A stretch of DNA of 64,000 nucleotides. Source: Finegoldia magna ATCC 53516. GTDB taxonomy: Bacteria > Bacillota > Clostridia > Tissierellales > Peptoniphilaceae. Location of the stretch: assembly GCF_000159695.1 (NCBI RefSeq), contig NZ_CM000955.1, positions 198,501-262,500 on the forward strand, in the 5' to 3' direction. The position numbers and the translations under genes were made by a program. Every line of letters starts with the position of its first letter. The stretch's first letter is position 1. Under the pieces are notes generated by a model. The model searched no databases, was not told where the DNA came from, and worked only from the letters and a program-made list of their open reading frames with translations. Shown here one piece after another: positions 51,901-61,180 of the stretch.

Positions 51901-54900
51901 TTCCAAGTAATTGTTGAGTTAGGAACAAATGTTACATCATCATGAAGTTGCAAATCGAATGATACGTCTGAGTAATCTTTATTAGCATTACCATTTACAT
52001 CAATTCTAACTAAAAACTCATCATTTCCTAGATATTTTGCATCAGTGGATACTTTTACAAATCTCTTTTGTACATCAGAAATTGTACCTAAAATTTCATA
52101 AGTTACTGCGTTTCCAGCTCTCAACGCCGCTTCTACCATTTCTGGGCCAAATTCTAATCCAGTATTCACTCCGTATAATGATGTGGAGTTTCGTGCTAGA
52201 TACTGTATTATTTTATTGGCTGATGAGCTAGGAGCTGCTTGTACTACTGACAGATGTGCATTTGTTACAGTTGCCGGTGGTTGAGTATTATTGTCTTTGA
52301 TATAAACTCTTCCATCAGATGTAATTCTTACTGTCCAAGTTGTATTTGCCTTTTCATAACCTTGGGCTGGTTTAAACTCTTCTAGTTTGTAAGTTCCTGG
52401 TTTTAAACCGTTGAATGATAGCATTCCGTTTTTGTCTGTAGTTTCATATCTTTCATCTTCAAGAGGATCTGGTCCTATTAATTTGAATACTGCACCTGGA
52501 ACTGCTGTTTTAGGTTCGCCTTCTTTAACTTCTTTTACTTTTTCAATCTTAAAGCCATAAGTTTTGATGTCGTTTGTTACATCAAGTGATCCTTCTCCTA
52601 CGTAAGATCCTATAATAGAACCTTCTTCTCTTGTTGTTGGATCACTTTCTACAATATCAGAAACTCTTTCATAGTAGTCAGACTTCCAGTAAGTTTGTCC
52701 ACCCTCATACCAGTCCATTCCAGTACCAACTCCACCATTTATATCTTTGTATGGTATTTTGACATCTATTACTATTGGCTTAGTAGTAGCTGGAAGTTCT
52801 AGTTTTAATCTACTTTCTCCATAGTGAGATTTATCTACTGATTTTGTAACACTATTTGTAATATCTGTTTCATTAAAGTCCGCAAGTCTTAGGTCAGATA
52901 CAAATCCTGTGACTTTACCGTCAGTATTTCCGCCCTCTTTTGGATCAAGGGTAAATACTTTGTATTCTTCATTGTTATACCAATCCATATTTGGATATTC
53001 TGGTTTTTCTCTATGAATTATCGCTGTAGTATCACCGATTTTTCTTGCTTCTGGGTTTATTACATATCTTTGGATAACATAATTTTTATCTTTATTTATA
53101 GCGACAATTCTGGTACCCATGTATCTTGCTTCATTTGAGTTTGCAGTCCATCCTGTAAGTCTATTGTCATATCTTGACCAGCCTGTTGTTGGTCTTTCCT
53201 TTACATTAACCCAATGAGTTCCTTTTTCGCCAAGGATTGATTTTATAACATTAGTATCTGATTTTGAGTAGGTATAGATTTTGGTTTTACCATTTTCTAC
53301 TCTTAGAACCCATTTCTTGTTAAGTGGATTATAGCCTGCTGGTGGCTTTATTTCTTCAAGGATATAATTCTTGCCTTCTTTTAGAGTAGCATCGAATTCT
53401 GCGATACCATTTTGTCCTGATGTAGCTTCATATGAGAATTTTGAATCGTCTGGATCTGTAATTTTGAATTTTGCTCCAGGAAGTGGCTGTCCATCGCCAT
53501 CTTTTTTGTAAACTCTAAACTTTTCTCCAACTGGCTTGTTTGTTACTGGAATATTTATAGTATCTTTTCCAGTGTATTCTTCCCCTCCACCTATGATTGA
53601 TGTTGAAGTGATTTTTACATTTCCATCACTGTAAACAGTAACATTCCATTCTTTAGTAGATTTAATATATCCATTTGGTTCTCTATACTCTCTTAAAGTA
53701 TATTTGCCAGGAGCAAGATTATTAAAGCTAACCTCTCCGTTTTGACCTGATGTTCTAAAAATTTTGTTTCCATCAGAATCTATTAAAATGAAAGTTGCTC
53801 CTTTAAGTTTTTCATTTTGATTTGCTTCATTTAGCTTAGTTATCTTGAAGCTTGCAGGTTGGTATTTTTTATTTATGATACCAACTACTTCTTTAGTAAA
53901 TGAAGGTAGTTGTTCACCTGTTTGGTCTGCCTTAGAATAGTTATCATTAGGGCCTGTTACAAAGGATGAGTTTAGTGAATTGGCTCTATTTCCATTTTTT
54001 TCTTCACCATTTGCCATGTAAAAGGCTCTCCAGTGAGTGTTAAACTCATTTATATCTCTAATCCTAAATGTTTGTTCTATTAAATAAGCATCTTTTGTAG
54101 GATTTATCTTTGGTACAGATATAGTTAGAGGAGAATTTTTTGTATCAAATAATTCTCCTTGGCTTGTTAACTTGCTTGGATCGTAAGTTAAATTAAATCC
54201 ACCCTGTGACCTATTATAAGCTTTGGTGTGATCAATTTCTGCATGATATACAAGACTATAAATGTCTGGGTTTTGTTCAGGTCTTACCCCCATTGACAAA
54301 GGCATATAGTCATTTATTGGAGGGTTGTAGTCAGGATGAGCATTATATTTGTTAAGTGGTGGAATGGTTGTTTCATAGATTTTAACATCATCTAAATAAT
54401 AAGGAGATTCGTATTGACCTTGCCAAGTTTCCTGCTTGGCACCTTGGTAGTTCGCAAATTTCCAGTTAAACCAAATTTTGTTAGCATCACCAGTTTTATA
54501 ATCTCCTAATGGGTTGTAGTATCCAATCGCTGTTACATACCAGTTTCCATCATCTGCCTTATAAACATCTCTAAAGTAGTAAGCTTGACTTGGGAACTTA
54601 CCCTTAGTGGTATGGGAATCATAACCACCGTAGTCAGCATGGACTTTTATATTTTGTACTCGGTTACCTATAATTGTTCCTGATTGGTTAGGAGCAACTA
54701 CATTGGTGAAATTCCAATCTCCAGAGTGTGTCGCATAAAACTTAGATGGAATCATTCCCTTAAGATCTAGACTAAATGTTGTTTCACCATTGCTTAATGA
54801 GTTTTCATTAAAGACATAAGTCAATAGGTTAGTCTTATAATTAAAGTGTGGTTCTGCTATCATCTTTCCTTTAAAATATAGGTTTGGGAAAGTCTTGAAA

Positions 54901-57900
54901 TATTGAGTAAAGTCTAGGTTAGGGTCAAATTGGATTTCAAATCTAGAGCCTGGAGCTGCATTATTAATTTTAACGTCCAAGTGATATTTTAAGGATTCTA
55001 GTCTATATGCTTCCCAAATTCCTCTAAAGTAACCGCTACCTTCATCATCGTTAATTTGCATATTTTGATTAACATAGGTAACAACAGCTTTGTCTGTCCC
55101 TTGACCACCTTTTTCTCTTTCTATATAGTAATCAACTCCTGCTGTTGGTGATGCAGATGAGTTATTAAACTTAGCATCGTAAGAAACTTGTCCATCTTCA
55201 CTTACAGTTACTTTAAAATATACGTTAGATTTTTCGTATCCTTCTGGAGCTTTCACTTCTTCTAGGTAGTAGGTTCCTGTCGGATATTTTCCAAAGTTTA
55301 CCTTACCATCTTCTGTTGCTATTTTATTAGCAATTATTTCTCCGTTTTCATTTTTAAGGACAAATTCCGCTCCACCTAATCTATCTTTCTTTCCATTAGT
55401 AGAAGTGTTCGCAAATTTAGCAATTTCTATTTCACTTTTTTGAAGTTCGTCGTTTGAAATTGTTATTGTTGGATGTCCATTTTCATTAGAATTTTTGCTT
55501 AAATTTACATTTGCTCTAATTTTAGATTGATTAGCTGGGGTATCTTTTGCAAGCCAATCATAAGATAAAACTGTACTATCTTTATCTCCTATATTAGCAC
55601 TTACTTCAACTAAGAAACCCCAATTGTCACCAAATCTTCCTTGAGGGAAGGTTATTTGATAGCCTGTATTTCCTGATAGAGGATTTTTTGTATTTGCTTT
55701 TCCTTCAATCGCTCCGTTATTGTTCGCTTCCCCTAGAGTAATTTGACCTAGACTAGATAGTTTTTGATCAACGCTTTGATTATTCATAGAGGCAAAAATA
55801 TCTGGTCTTTTAGAAGGACTTACATCATATACCTTAATATCTGAATTTTGTAAGTTAACTCCAGGTATTGATATATTAAATGTTGTGTCCTTATCAGTTC
55901 TTCCGCCTACTCTTTGGTCATATGGTTTTAGATATACATAGAATTTTAAATTTCCATTTTTATCAACTTTGCCATAGTGTTGAGTATTCATGAAGTCTTT
56001 CCAGTTTGGAAAGTCAGAATGTTCTAATATATCTGTTTTACCAGAACCAGAAGAAAATTGAGCATTTTTACCTGCTACAGATACTTTTCCATCATCTGAA
56101 ATTGTGATAGTTTTTTCTTCTTGGTCAAGCTTGTAGCCTGTTGGTGCTTTTGTTTCTTTTAGAGTATATGTGCCTGGTTTGATATTATTAAAAGTAGCTT
56201 CACCATTAGAATCTGTTGTTATTCCTATTCCTGCACCTAGTAGGTAGAAGTTTGCTCCTGGGATTCTTTTTTCATGATTATTTGCATCTACTTTTATTAC
56301 AGTAAATGTTGCAGGTATTTTGTCATTTTTTTCTACCAAGGCATTTACAATTTGGTGAGATTTTGAATCTACATCATAGTAGTTTGCATTTTCTTTAAAT
56401 GTATATTTTTTATCAGCTACTGAAATAACATCAGTTGGTAGAACTTGAGATATTTCATGATCTATCATTGAAGATTTGCCATCACGTCCTATATTCCAAA
56501 ATCTTACATTTTGAATTGTAACTAGTCTTTGATGACCGTTTTCTTCATTTAAATCTATTCCACCTAACTCACTATCCTTATTATCTTTAACTGTTAATCT
56601 TTGAGCTGGCATTTTTTCATAGCCTTCAGCTAGTGACCAGTGTTGGTCAACTATTATATCTTTATATTTAGAAATTGTAACTCCACCAACACTGTAATCA
56701 GTTGGATCATTTGGTGTGTTTAACTTTGTATCAAACTTATATACTCCAATATTTCCTACTGCTTGTGTGCCAGTTGGGTCAGTTTCTTTTACTGGTACAT
56801 TTTGTATGTCAGTTTCTTTATTTTTAACTTCCATCTGACCATTTGTGGTATTTATTCCATAAACTGCTCTTTTGCCAGAATTTAGAGTTTGGTTTTTAAG
56901 ACTTCTTGTTTCTAGTGGAAGTCCATTATTAGTATCTCCTGTAGAAACCGCATCTGTTATAGTCCATTCTCCTTTAGTTTCTGATTTGAACTCACCTTTT
57001 ATAGTAGTTCTATTATTCATACTGGTACGGTTAGGAGAATTTTCTTCTATTTTTTCTTGAGGATATCCTTCTTTTAATATATGTCTTAGAGCACCAACCT
57101 TATTATTTTTATTTGTAAGGATAGTTGATACATCTATCATATAAGAAGCTTGTTTATTTGTTCTTGGAGTGTAGAAGGTATAAACAAGTGTTTGACCACT
57201 TTCACTTTCACTTAGGTCATGGTGTTTTGAATCTGTTATTCCAAGTTTTCCTTCTAGTTGATCTTTTAGCTTTACAGATTTTCCGTTTATTTTTACATCT
57301 TGAATTTCTCCAAGTCCAGAACCTTCTACTGTAGTTAGGTTCAGTTTGTAGCCTAATTCTTTTAGGTCTACTGTTGAGTTGACTCTTATTGTCCAATTGA
57401 TTCCACTAAGTTCGTTGCCATCTACGGCTGGATTCCCTAAGATATCCATGTTTACCTTGTAGTCCTCATCATCTTCACCAATTATTTGGACTACATCATC
57501 TCCACCTTCTTCTATGATAGTTCCAGCTGGATTGCCGTTTTTATCGATTTTTTCTGCAGGTAGGGCTTTTGGATTTGTAACTCCTAGACCTGATATTCTA
57601 TTTACTACAGTAAAGCTTTCTCCAGCTTTTATGTTTGCTGTGTTATAATCAACATCTATATTTAATGGTACTTGTAAGTTTTCATTGATTTCACTTACAA
57701 TTTTATACTTTATTGTGTTAGTATCTTTGTCGTATTTTGGTTCAGCTATTTTAGTATTACCATTATAGATTGGCTTTAATTCGCTTGGGTTCTTAACTGT
57801 TAACTTGTCATCTAAGTGGATATTGAAAAATTGGTCTGTCTTAATAGGTCCAACTCTTGTTGACGTATCGAACCTAGTCCTGATTGTAAATTTTTTATTT

Positions 57901-59693
57901 TCCAAGCCTTGATCTGAATTAGCAAGAAGCATTTGTGGGTTGAAGTTCTTGTCGGCATCTCTTTCGATAAGTGCTTTGATTGCGTCTGCGTTATCATCCA
58001 TTAGCTTTGCTTGTTCTTGTTGTGTTAGGTGATATTTTGCTTCAAAGCTTGTTAATAATGCTTGAACTTCTTTTAATCCGTTTGCTTTTACTGATAGGAT
58101 TGCTTTTAGTTCACGGTCTGCTTTTTGAAGATTTGTAAGTCCGAAGAATTCTTTGATGCCTTCCAATAATCCTTTTGTTTCTTTGCTGACTTCTTTTTTG
58201 TCAGTTGTCTTGTTATTGTCTTCTTTATTATTAGCATCTTTTTTATCTTCTGATTTTTTTATTTCTTCTTTTTTATCTTTTAATGCTTTGTCAAATTCTT
58301 CTGCTTTTTGTTTTCTTTCTTCTGGTGTTGCAGGTTCTGATTTTACTTCTTGTTTTGTTTCCTTCTTCTTTATAATAGGTTCTTCTTCTTGGTTTTCTTC
58401 TGTGTCTTGTACTAGTCCAAGAAGTTTTTTGTTTTCAAGGTCTTTCTTTACCTTTTCTTCTGCTTGCTTTTTGGCTTCTGCCTCAGTTTGTTCTTTTGCA
58501 AGTTGTTCTTGTTTTGCTTTTTCTTCGGCAGCTATTTTTTCTGCTTCTGCCTTTGCTTTGGCATCAGCTTCTGCTTTTGCCTTTGCATCTGCTTCGGCTT
58601 TTTCTTTGGCTTCTTTTTCTGCCTTTGCTTTTTCTTCAGCTGTTTTTTGTTCTTGTGCTTTTTTGTCTTGTTCTGCTTTTATTTTGTCAGCTTCTTCTTT
58701 TGCTTTGACATCAGCCTTTGCCTTTTCTTCCGCTTCTTTTTTAGCTTTTTCGTCGGCTTCTTTTTTAGCTTTTTCGTCAGCTTCTTTTTTAGCCTTTGCA
58801 TCTGCTTCCGTCTTCGCTTTGGCGTCTGCCTCTGATTTGGCTTTGGCAACTTCTTTTTTGTGTTCTATTGATGATGTAACTTCAGCTGGTAATTGTTCTG
58901 TTTGATATGTGCTGTAAGTTTTATCATCTAATATAGCCGCAAATAAGTCTGCGTTTTGTTTTACTTCAAGTGGATTGTTTTCATCCTTATTAAGAGATAT
59001 TGTTGTAAGTTTGCTGTCAACAGCTTTGTCAACTTTGAAGTCGAAGATGTAAGTACGGTTGTGTTTGTCGCCTTCTGGTACTTCGCCATCTTGTTGCAGT
59101 CTACGTTCTTCTGATGTTTTAAGTCTGTTTTCTTCTGATAACTTTTCGTTTTCTGGAAGTTTGTTGAACAATCCTTCTTTGTCAAAATCAAATTCTGGAA
59201 CAACTTTTAGGCTGTATACTTTGTAGTCGTCTCCAAAGGCTTCCTTATCGGCTTGAGGTACGTAGTTGTTGTGGATTCTGTATTTATCCCCTTCTTGTAC
59301 TACGGATACATCTAAGCTCAATCCTTGATCTTTGAGTAATTTATCAACTCTGTCGAATTCTTTGTGAGCATCTTCTATCGTTTCAAATGTCCTCTCGTCA
59401 TAAAGACTAAAATCCTTTCTAACTAACAGTTTGATGTTAGAATTGATGTTAGTGGCGTTTAATACAAACTTGACGTTCGTACCGGTGTCCAGATTCTTGT
59501 CATCAATTACTGTAGCGAGGTTCAATGAAAAGTTCGCATAAGTATCCTGTTTCAAGGTCTCGAGCTTTTGTATTACGTATCTCTTGTCGAGCTCTTCCTC
59601 CTTAGCAAATGATGTTATGGCTGGTGTTATAGTCTGAATTACCATCAGCATCACCATGACTAACGCTGTTAGCCTATCTAATATTTTCTTCAT
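45930..59693 (-). CDS. Giant LPXTG-type adhesin, 4587 residues
   Basis: This roughly 500-kDa surface protein starts MKKILDRLTALVMVMLM with a signal peptide and GGGAGG before the ATG. Residues ~281-421 are Ala/Lys/Glu heptad-like coiled coil. Adhesin-type beta domains follow, with ten SpaA/CnaB-like domains near residues 1120, 1415, 1940, 2060, 2380, 3015, 3415, 3670, 4110 and 4230, each ending in an E-box such as GTYTLKETKAPTGY. Four InlB-type repeats (about 2680-3000; NGTVTAEPNQNLKAGDKVTL, TFTMPEAHVTVSVYF) interrupt the series. The sorting signal is the unusual FPHTG, then a membrane helix and YRKKKRGRALS. It likely projects far from the wall and binds host matrix. One uninterrupted frame of 13.8 kb shows that it is under selection. 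Confidence 0.93.
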   Translation of the reverse strand: MKKILDRLTALVMVMLMVIQTITPAITSFAKEEELDKRYVIQKLETLKQDTYANFSLNLATVIDDKNLDTGTNVKFVLNATNINSNIKLLVRKDFSLYDERTFETIEDAHKEFDRVDKLLKDQGLSLDVSVVQEGDKYRIHNNYVPQADKEAFGDDYKVYSLKVVPEFDFDKEGLFNKLPENEKLSEENRLKTSEERRLQQDGEVPEGDKHNRTYIFDFKVDKAVDSKLTTISLNKDENNPLEVKQNADLFAAILDDKTYSTYQTEQLPAEVTSSIEHKKEVAKAKSEADAKAKTEADAKAKKEADEKAKKEADEKAKKEAEEKAKADVKAKEEADKIKAEQDKKAQEQKTAEEKAKAEKEAKEKAEADAKAKAEADAKAKAEAEKIAAEEKAKQEQLAKEQTEAEAKKQAEEKVKKDLENKKLLGLVQDTEENQEEEPIIKKKETKQEVKSEPATPEERKQKAEEFDKALKDKKEEIKKSEDKKDANNKEDNNKTTDKKEVSKETKGLLEGIKEFFGLTNLQKADRELKAILSVKANGLKEVQALLTSFEAKYHLTQQEQAKLMDDNADAIKALIERDADKNFNPQMLLANSDQGLENKKFTIRTRFDTSTRVGPIKTDQFFNIHLDDKLTVKNPSELKPIYNGNTKIAEPKYDKDTNTIKYKIVSEINENLQVPLNIDVDYNTANIKAGESFTVVNRISGLGVTNPKALPAEKIDKNGNPAGTIIEEGGDDVVQIIGEDDEDYKVNMDILGNPAVDGNELSGINWTIRVNSTVDLKELGYKLNLTTVEGSGLGEIQDVKINGKSVKLKDQLEGKLGITDSKHHDLSESESGQTLVYTFYTPRTNKQASYMIDVSTILTNKNNKVGALRHILKEGYPQEKIEENSPNRTSMNNRTTIKGEFKSETKGEWTITDAVSTGDTNNGLPLETRSLKNQTLNSGKRAVYGINTTNGQMEVKNKETDIQNVPVKETDPTGTQAVGNIGVYKFDTKLNTPNDPTDYSVGGVTISKYKDIIVDQHWSLAEGYEKMPAQRLTVKDNKDSELGGIDLNEENGHQRLVTIQNVRFWNIGRDGKSSMIDHEISQVLPTDVISVADKKYTFKENANYYDVDSKSHQIVNALVEKNDKIPATFTVIKVDANNHEKRIPGANFYLLGAGIGITTDSNGEATFNNIKPGTYTLKETKAPTGYKLDQEEKTITISDDGKVSVAGKNAQFSSGSGKTDILEHSDFPNWKDFMNTQHYGKVDKNGNLKFYVYLKPYDQRVGGRTDKDTTFNISIPGVNLQNSDIKVYDVSPSKRPDIFASMNNQSVDQKLSSLGQITLGEANNNGAIEGKANTKNPLSGNTGYQITFPQGRFGDNWGFLVEVSANIGDKDSTVLSYDWLAKDTPANQSKIRANVNLSKNSNENGHPTITISNDELQKSEIEIAKFANTSTNGKKDRLGGAEFVLKNENGEIIANKIATEDGKVNFGKYPTGTYYLEEVKAPEGYEKSNVYFKVTVSEDGQVSYDAKFNNSSASPTAGVDYYIEREKGGQGTDKAVVTYVNQNMQINDDEGSGYFRGIWEAYRLESLKYHLDVKINNAAPGSRFEIQFDPNLDFTQYFKTFPNLYFKGKMIAEPHFNYKTNLLTYVFNENSLSNGETTFSLDLKGMIPSKFYATHSGDWNFTNVVAPNQSGTIIGNRVQNIKVHADYGGYDSHTTKGKFPSQAYYFRDVYKADDGNWYVTAIGYYNPLGDYKTGDANKIWFNWKFANYQGAKQETWQGQYESPYYLDDVKIYETTIPPLNKYNAHPDYNPPINDYMPLSMGVRPEQNPDIYSLVYHAEIDHTKAYNRSQGGFNLTYDPSKLTSQGELFDTKNSPLTISVPKINPTKDAYLIEQTFRIRDINEFNTHWRAFYMANGEEKNGNRANSLNSSFVTGPNDNYSKADQTGEQLPSFTKEVVGIINKKYQPASFKITKLNEANQNEKLKGATFILIDSDGNKIFRTSGQNGEVSFNNLAPGKYTLREYREPNGYIKSTKEWNVTVYSDGNVKITSTSIIGGGEEYTGKDTINIPVTNKPVGEKFRVYKKDGDGQPLPGAKFKITDPDDSKFSYEATSGQNGIAEFDATLKEGKNYILEEIKPPAGYNPLNKKWVLRVENGKTKIYTYSKSDTNVIKSILGEKGTHWVNVKERPTTGWSRYDNRLTGWTANSNEARYMGTRIVAINKDKNYVIQRYVINPEARKIGDTTAIIHREKPEYPNMDWYNNEEYKVFTLDPKEGGNTDGKVTGFVSDLRLADFNETDITNSVTKSVDKSHYGESRLKLELPATTKPIVIDVKIPYKDINGGVGTGMDWYEGGQTYWKSDYYERVSDIVESDPTTREEGSIIGSYVGEGSLDVTNDIKTYGFKIEKVKEVKEGEPKTAVPGAVFKLIGPDPLEDERYETTDKNGMLSFNGLKPGTYKLEEFKPAQGYEKANTTWTVRITSDGRVYIKDNNTQPPATVTNAHLSVVQAAPSSSANKIIQYLARNSTSLYGVNTGLEFGPEMVEAALRAGNAVTYEILGTISDVQKRFVKVSTDAKYLGNDEFLVRIDVNGNANKDYSDVSFDLQLHDDVTFVPNSTITWKKNSNDKGQIPNNPSRWHTRYDPNTKTIGVRDGAISINKGDTASMEFKVKMKPDLRSGQVGNIIDSLKVYNIDCGKLKAKKFDAYTIYQNAQNGTIITDPLNYQRNGQPVTFTAKPNPGYKLVGDVTVTNNKNGRDVSIRNGNTFTMPDSDVTINATFEAETYKITYNKPIGGNVSGPANAKTNENVTLNISPQTQNGYKLKSLTVTDDKGNIVPVNNNQFTMPAGNVSVNAEFEKIEEKTYTVTPNVQENGTVTAEPNQNLKAGDKVTLTLSPKTADYVLNKLEVNSTKGEVGTTKVKDNTYTFTMPEAHVTVSVYFIKPQADTYTITVNNPQEGGSISADKDSATEGTPINLTVTQNEGFEIGSVTMNGQSLTASADGTYSFKMPAGPVTVSATFNKIDDTPDPKEGWKEITGGAAQITNKQTGLDLRIIKRDNYDRRLEKAEFELERYTDKTYKIKYKNFEKLFGTSDSNGNVKLKDKEGNPVSLPVGFYRLTETQSPLGYKKPQAPFDIEVYENAGQLKAKYKSAEHTSYDYLRNKKSYDSEAVKTADNGIKYKSKITYINTQSKTYIQRIYIDTRGYRGASDKINIQINPKHKREETDRGPGNAPTIDVEGVKTAYRSTYKITGAPKDDNFADTVLNNYDLSKNDVTMLNTARWRPFDWGFDEDIMNLDKGGVYYIDVEGFYDDAILTGYDSKQDNKNTIPEADLKKLELNFDFYDGAREFQQAVGRDNQGNIIFKKVDKGSYQAGNLALGLTKFEKSPTGQLGKTGGRIYPPLNENDRTRVSTSIDLHTLYSSTNYTEVPQDGMSVVNEEERYNVTFSKHGRDNPKDKVDSEKVTTNRLEGAIFKLEKEIANTYVDVEGSYVGSAFNGYFGFRNLEPGRYRLKEVKAPKGYKPITDPLLYFTIKTVNTNSGDVVDPETGDTVDIKTINVRFESKGKTYKLSDLKMVDPKDTTKKLDIKNVVSKDIDIETSKIVNPDTGKEVLLKDMIVVGKEQFKEDGTSYQNEYPVKQIKIIPASSGYISLEYDNANGVYQYVPENKTSAKDGKLIDFVTSATAKNMGKIINEKPGEGEMTVTKVDQNGDVIKVSNLLASAKFKLTNLTNGSVTDKTVGEDGTILFDKLPIGNYRLEEIKSPDGYVNTNQVWNFTVGGEGLDPYAGPIERNGRDLSSNIKLASSMKVLNPDKKTSEDRDNIHPHFGESMEFTNKYSVDSSVKVNPGDYFVLNMSDVTDLNGISESEIENLDIIAAGIGTIAKADYDRAKRTITYTFTDYAKTYSLVEFSNKLTSFIDLYKVRQTDGLFIKQKVGFAIGKDTSQYKDMKVIYDLDYGHEIDAYGNRINLVSKIVKYNPETGEFLHYYYVNRLKENTDGPVQLRYESEQNIENFNMSVSYLKNNSDVSRDMPESFAVNENSSNLTPFDTVKSFRTLEKGYYTNVKFDNGINNTHSYIIKVTGRVAGDDKSEYTAHGTLLKFNNNSTPTYAERHDSIHHFVNEASGSVKPEIVAVNPENKILFKKVDQDGKALANAKFKLKYKEKAVDQWSYVKDENNNDLVKTSGEDGKFEYTKLKPGFYELEETSAPDGYNILANPAYEFVVNSNGKIIRKTIGDKPDEEKDTEEDGIVPIYIENKKEQKISFKKVDASNKDKKLAGAKFEVWYKKDKGEEKYSTTALKLYEKTSGGKTERLVLKDGETAPTGYTNVDNFTTGKDGKIEFTFYENGYYALKETKAPSGYITPRDYVKEFVVKDGKVQILEKDPLKASLTKGANSMITSEIREVDKDKGTFKQRLVINPGHTQWTFDEHDTLLQLDVNNWNVSDNYRTIKVATLEKGKTVADLKDTDFKEVNPRNQGYNTNPLIYSIPSLYNANDYTKPSPTISNLVTEKGLVVEITGTITDKTKAVDLKPEVYSRAFTTSIDKVSYKLDINNMSEGNGTYIDYVSKDPIQVENHKATFPHTGALGIFGFLIAGAIIMTTSYYKYRKKKRGRALS

Positions 59694-60490
59694 TTTAACC
59701 TCCCAATTTACTTGCTTTTTATTTCAAATGTTAGTAATTTGATATTTATTATATTAATTTTATCCTCTACTGCTTTACATGCATTTAGATTAAAAAACCA
59801 CAAACTTTCAGTTAGTTAATGCATATCGTTTGCATTTATCTGCTTAACATAAAGAAAGAATCAGCCCAACATGTCTGATGAATAATGTTGCCTGACTCAC
59901 TTAGTTCAAAATAAAATGCATTGCTTTTTATATCCATTATAATTACGTTTACGTGAGTTTATATGTAATATATATTTGCATGTACTATTTATGGGTAAAT
60001 ACTATCATACTATATAGGAAATGTCAATTTACTTGATTTGTTCAAATTTTTTTAAAGTGATTTTATTGTTATAGTTCAAAAATTGATTTATAATTTTAAC
60101 TATTTATTTTATTACATGACATTATTTGTTGTTTATTTGTCTTTTTATTCTCTTGTTAAATATTATATACTGCGTTTCATGAAATATTTTGTGTATATTC
60201 AGTTTATCGGAACATTTTTGTTCATATTTTATTTTTATTTTTAGTATAATGTAGCGTAAATTTTTTTTGGATTTTTTTATATTTTTTTTGGAAATTTATC
60301 AGATAGTATTGAAATACCAACGTTATCAAAAGTAACATTTTGACATTTTAGCTTGAAATGTGTGAAAAATATGTGGAAAATTTAAAAAATTTTAATTTTT
60401 TGAAAAAATATTTAAAAGACGAAAAGAAACAAGAGATTGTTTGATCAAATTTTGTGGTGTGAATGTATACTGTGAGCAAATTTAAAATAA
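59694..60490. other. Long AT-rich leader and intergenic region upstream of the adhesin
   Basis: About 800 bp without a gene. It holds the adhesin RBS (GGGAGG), a likely promoter at 59999-60027 and a leader of about 300 nt. The rest is very AT-rich with long T-runs (60050-60420) and no ORF or clear hairpin. Confidence 0.6.
59999..60027 (-). promoter_or_regulatory. Probable promoter of the giant adhesin
   Basis: On the minus strand TTGACA (60022-60027) and TAGTAT (59999-60004) are 17 bp apart. Transcription would begin near 59991, leaving an untranslated leader of about 300 nt. Confidence 0.6.
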
Positions 60491-60492
60491 AA

Positions 60493-60527
60493 AAAGACTA
60501 CAGATTCGCAATTGAATCTATAGTCTT
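60493..60527 (-). terminator. Terminator of the rRNA/tRNA operon
   Basis: AAGACTATAGATTC with GAATCTGTAGTCTT (one mismatch), followed by TTTTTTTATTTT on the minus strand, directly after the last tRNA. Confidence 0.9.
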
Positions 60528-60603
60528 GGCGAACGATAGAGGATTCGAACCCCCGACCTTCTGGTCCGTAGCCAGACGCTCTATCCAGCTGAGCTAATCG
60601 TTC
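60527..60603 (-). tRNA. tRNA-Arg (anticodon ACG)
   Basis: The minus strand starts GAACGATTAGCTCAGC, has the anticodon loop CTACGGA and ends TCGCCA with encoded CCA. The acceptor stem GAACGAT/ATCGTTC is fully paired. Confidence 0.95.
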
Positions 60604-60642
60604 ACATACAACAAAACAGATGTATGCACATCTGTTGTTGTC

Positions 60643-60717
60643 TGGAGCGGAAGACGAGACTCGAACTCGCGACCCTCGCCTTGGCAAGGCGATGCTCTAC
60701 CACTGAGCCACTTCCGC
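60643..60717 (-). tRNA. tRNA-Gly (anticodon GCC)
   Basis: Begins GCGGAAGTGGCTCAGTGG on the minus strand, anticodon loop TTGCCAA, encoded CCA at the 3' end. Confidence 0.95.
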
Positions 60718-60728
60718 ATGAATTCTTT

Positions 60729-60813
60729 TGGTGGAGGAGGGTGGATTTGAACCACCGAAACATAAAGTAACGGATTTACAGTCCGTCCCCTTTGGCCACT
60801 CGGGAACTCCTCC
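60729..60813 (-). tRNA. tRNA-Tyr (anticodon GTA)
   Basis: Begins GGAGGAGTTCCCGAG, has the anticodon loop CTGTAAA and a long variable arm, and ends with encoded CCA. Length of about 85 nt fits a class II tRNA. Confidence 0.95.
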
Positions 60814-60835
60814 TTAATCCTTTTTTAAAAGGATT

Positions 60836-60911
<76 letters not shown>

Positions 60912-60916
60912 ATACT

Positions 60917-60993
60917 TGGCGACCCGGAACGGACTTGAACCGTCGACCTCCAGCGTGACAGGCTGGCATTCTAACCAACTGAACTACCGGGCC
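60917..60993 (-). tRNA. tRNA-Asp (anticodon GTC)
   Basis: Begins GGCCCGGTAGTTCAGTTGG, anticodon loop CTGTCAC, encoded CCA. Confidence 0.95.
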
Positions 60994-61022
60994 TTGTGTT
61001 AGAATTTGTGTTTAAAAATATA

Positions 61023-61098
61023 TGGTGGGCGATACAGGGCTCGAACCTGTGACCCCCTGCTTGTAAGGCAGATGCTCTCCCAGCTGAGCTAATCGCCC
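61023..61098 (-). tRNA. tRNA-Val (anticodon TAC)
   Basis: Begins GGGCGATTAGCTCAGC, anticodon loop CTTACAA, T-arm GGTTCGAGCCC, encoded CCA. Confidence 0.95.
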
Positions 61099-61105
61099 AT
61101 ATATC

Positions 61106-61180
61106 TGGTGACCCTACCGGGATTCGAACCCGGGATACCGCCGTGAAAGGGCGATGTCTTAACCGCTTGACCATAGGGCC
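61106..61180 (-). tRNA. tRNA-Glu (anticodon TTC)
   Basis: Begins GGCCCTATGGTCAAGCGG, anticodon loop CTTTCAC, T-arm GGGTTCGAATCCC, encoded CCA. Confidence 0.95.

Noticed and set aside
58153..58905. A 250-residue Ser/Phe/Ala-rich plus-strand ORF
   Set aside because: It is the antisense shadow of the Lys/Ala/Glu coiled coil of the giant adhesin and has no RBS.
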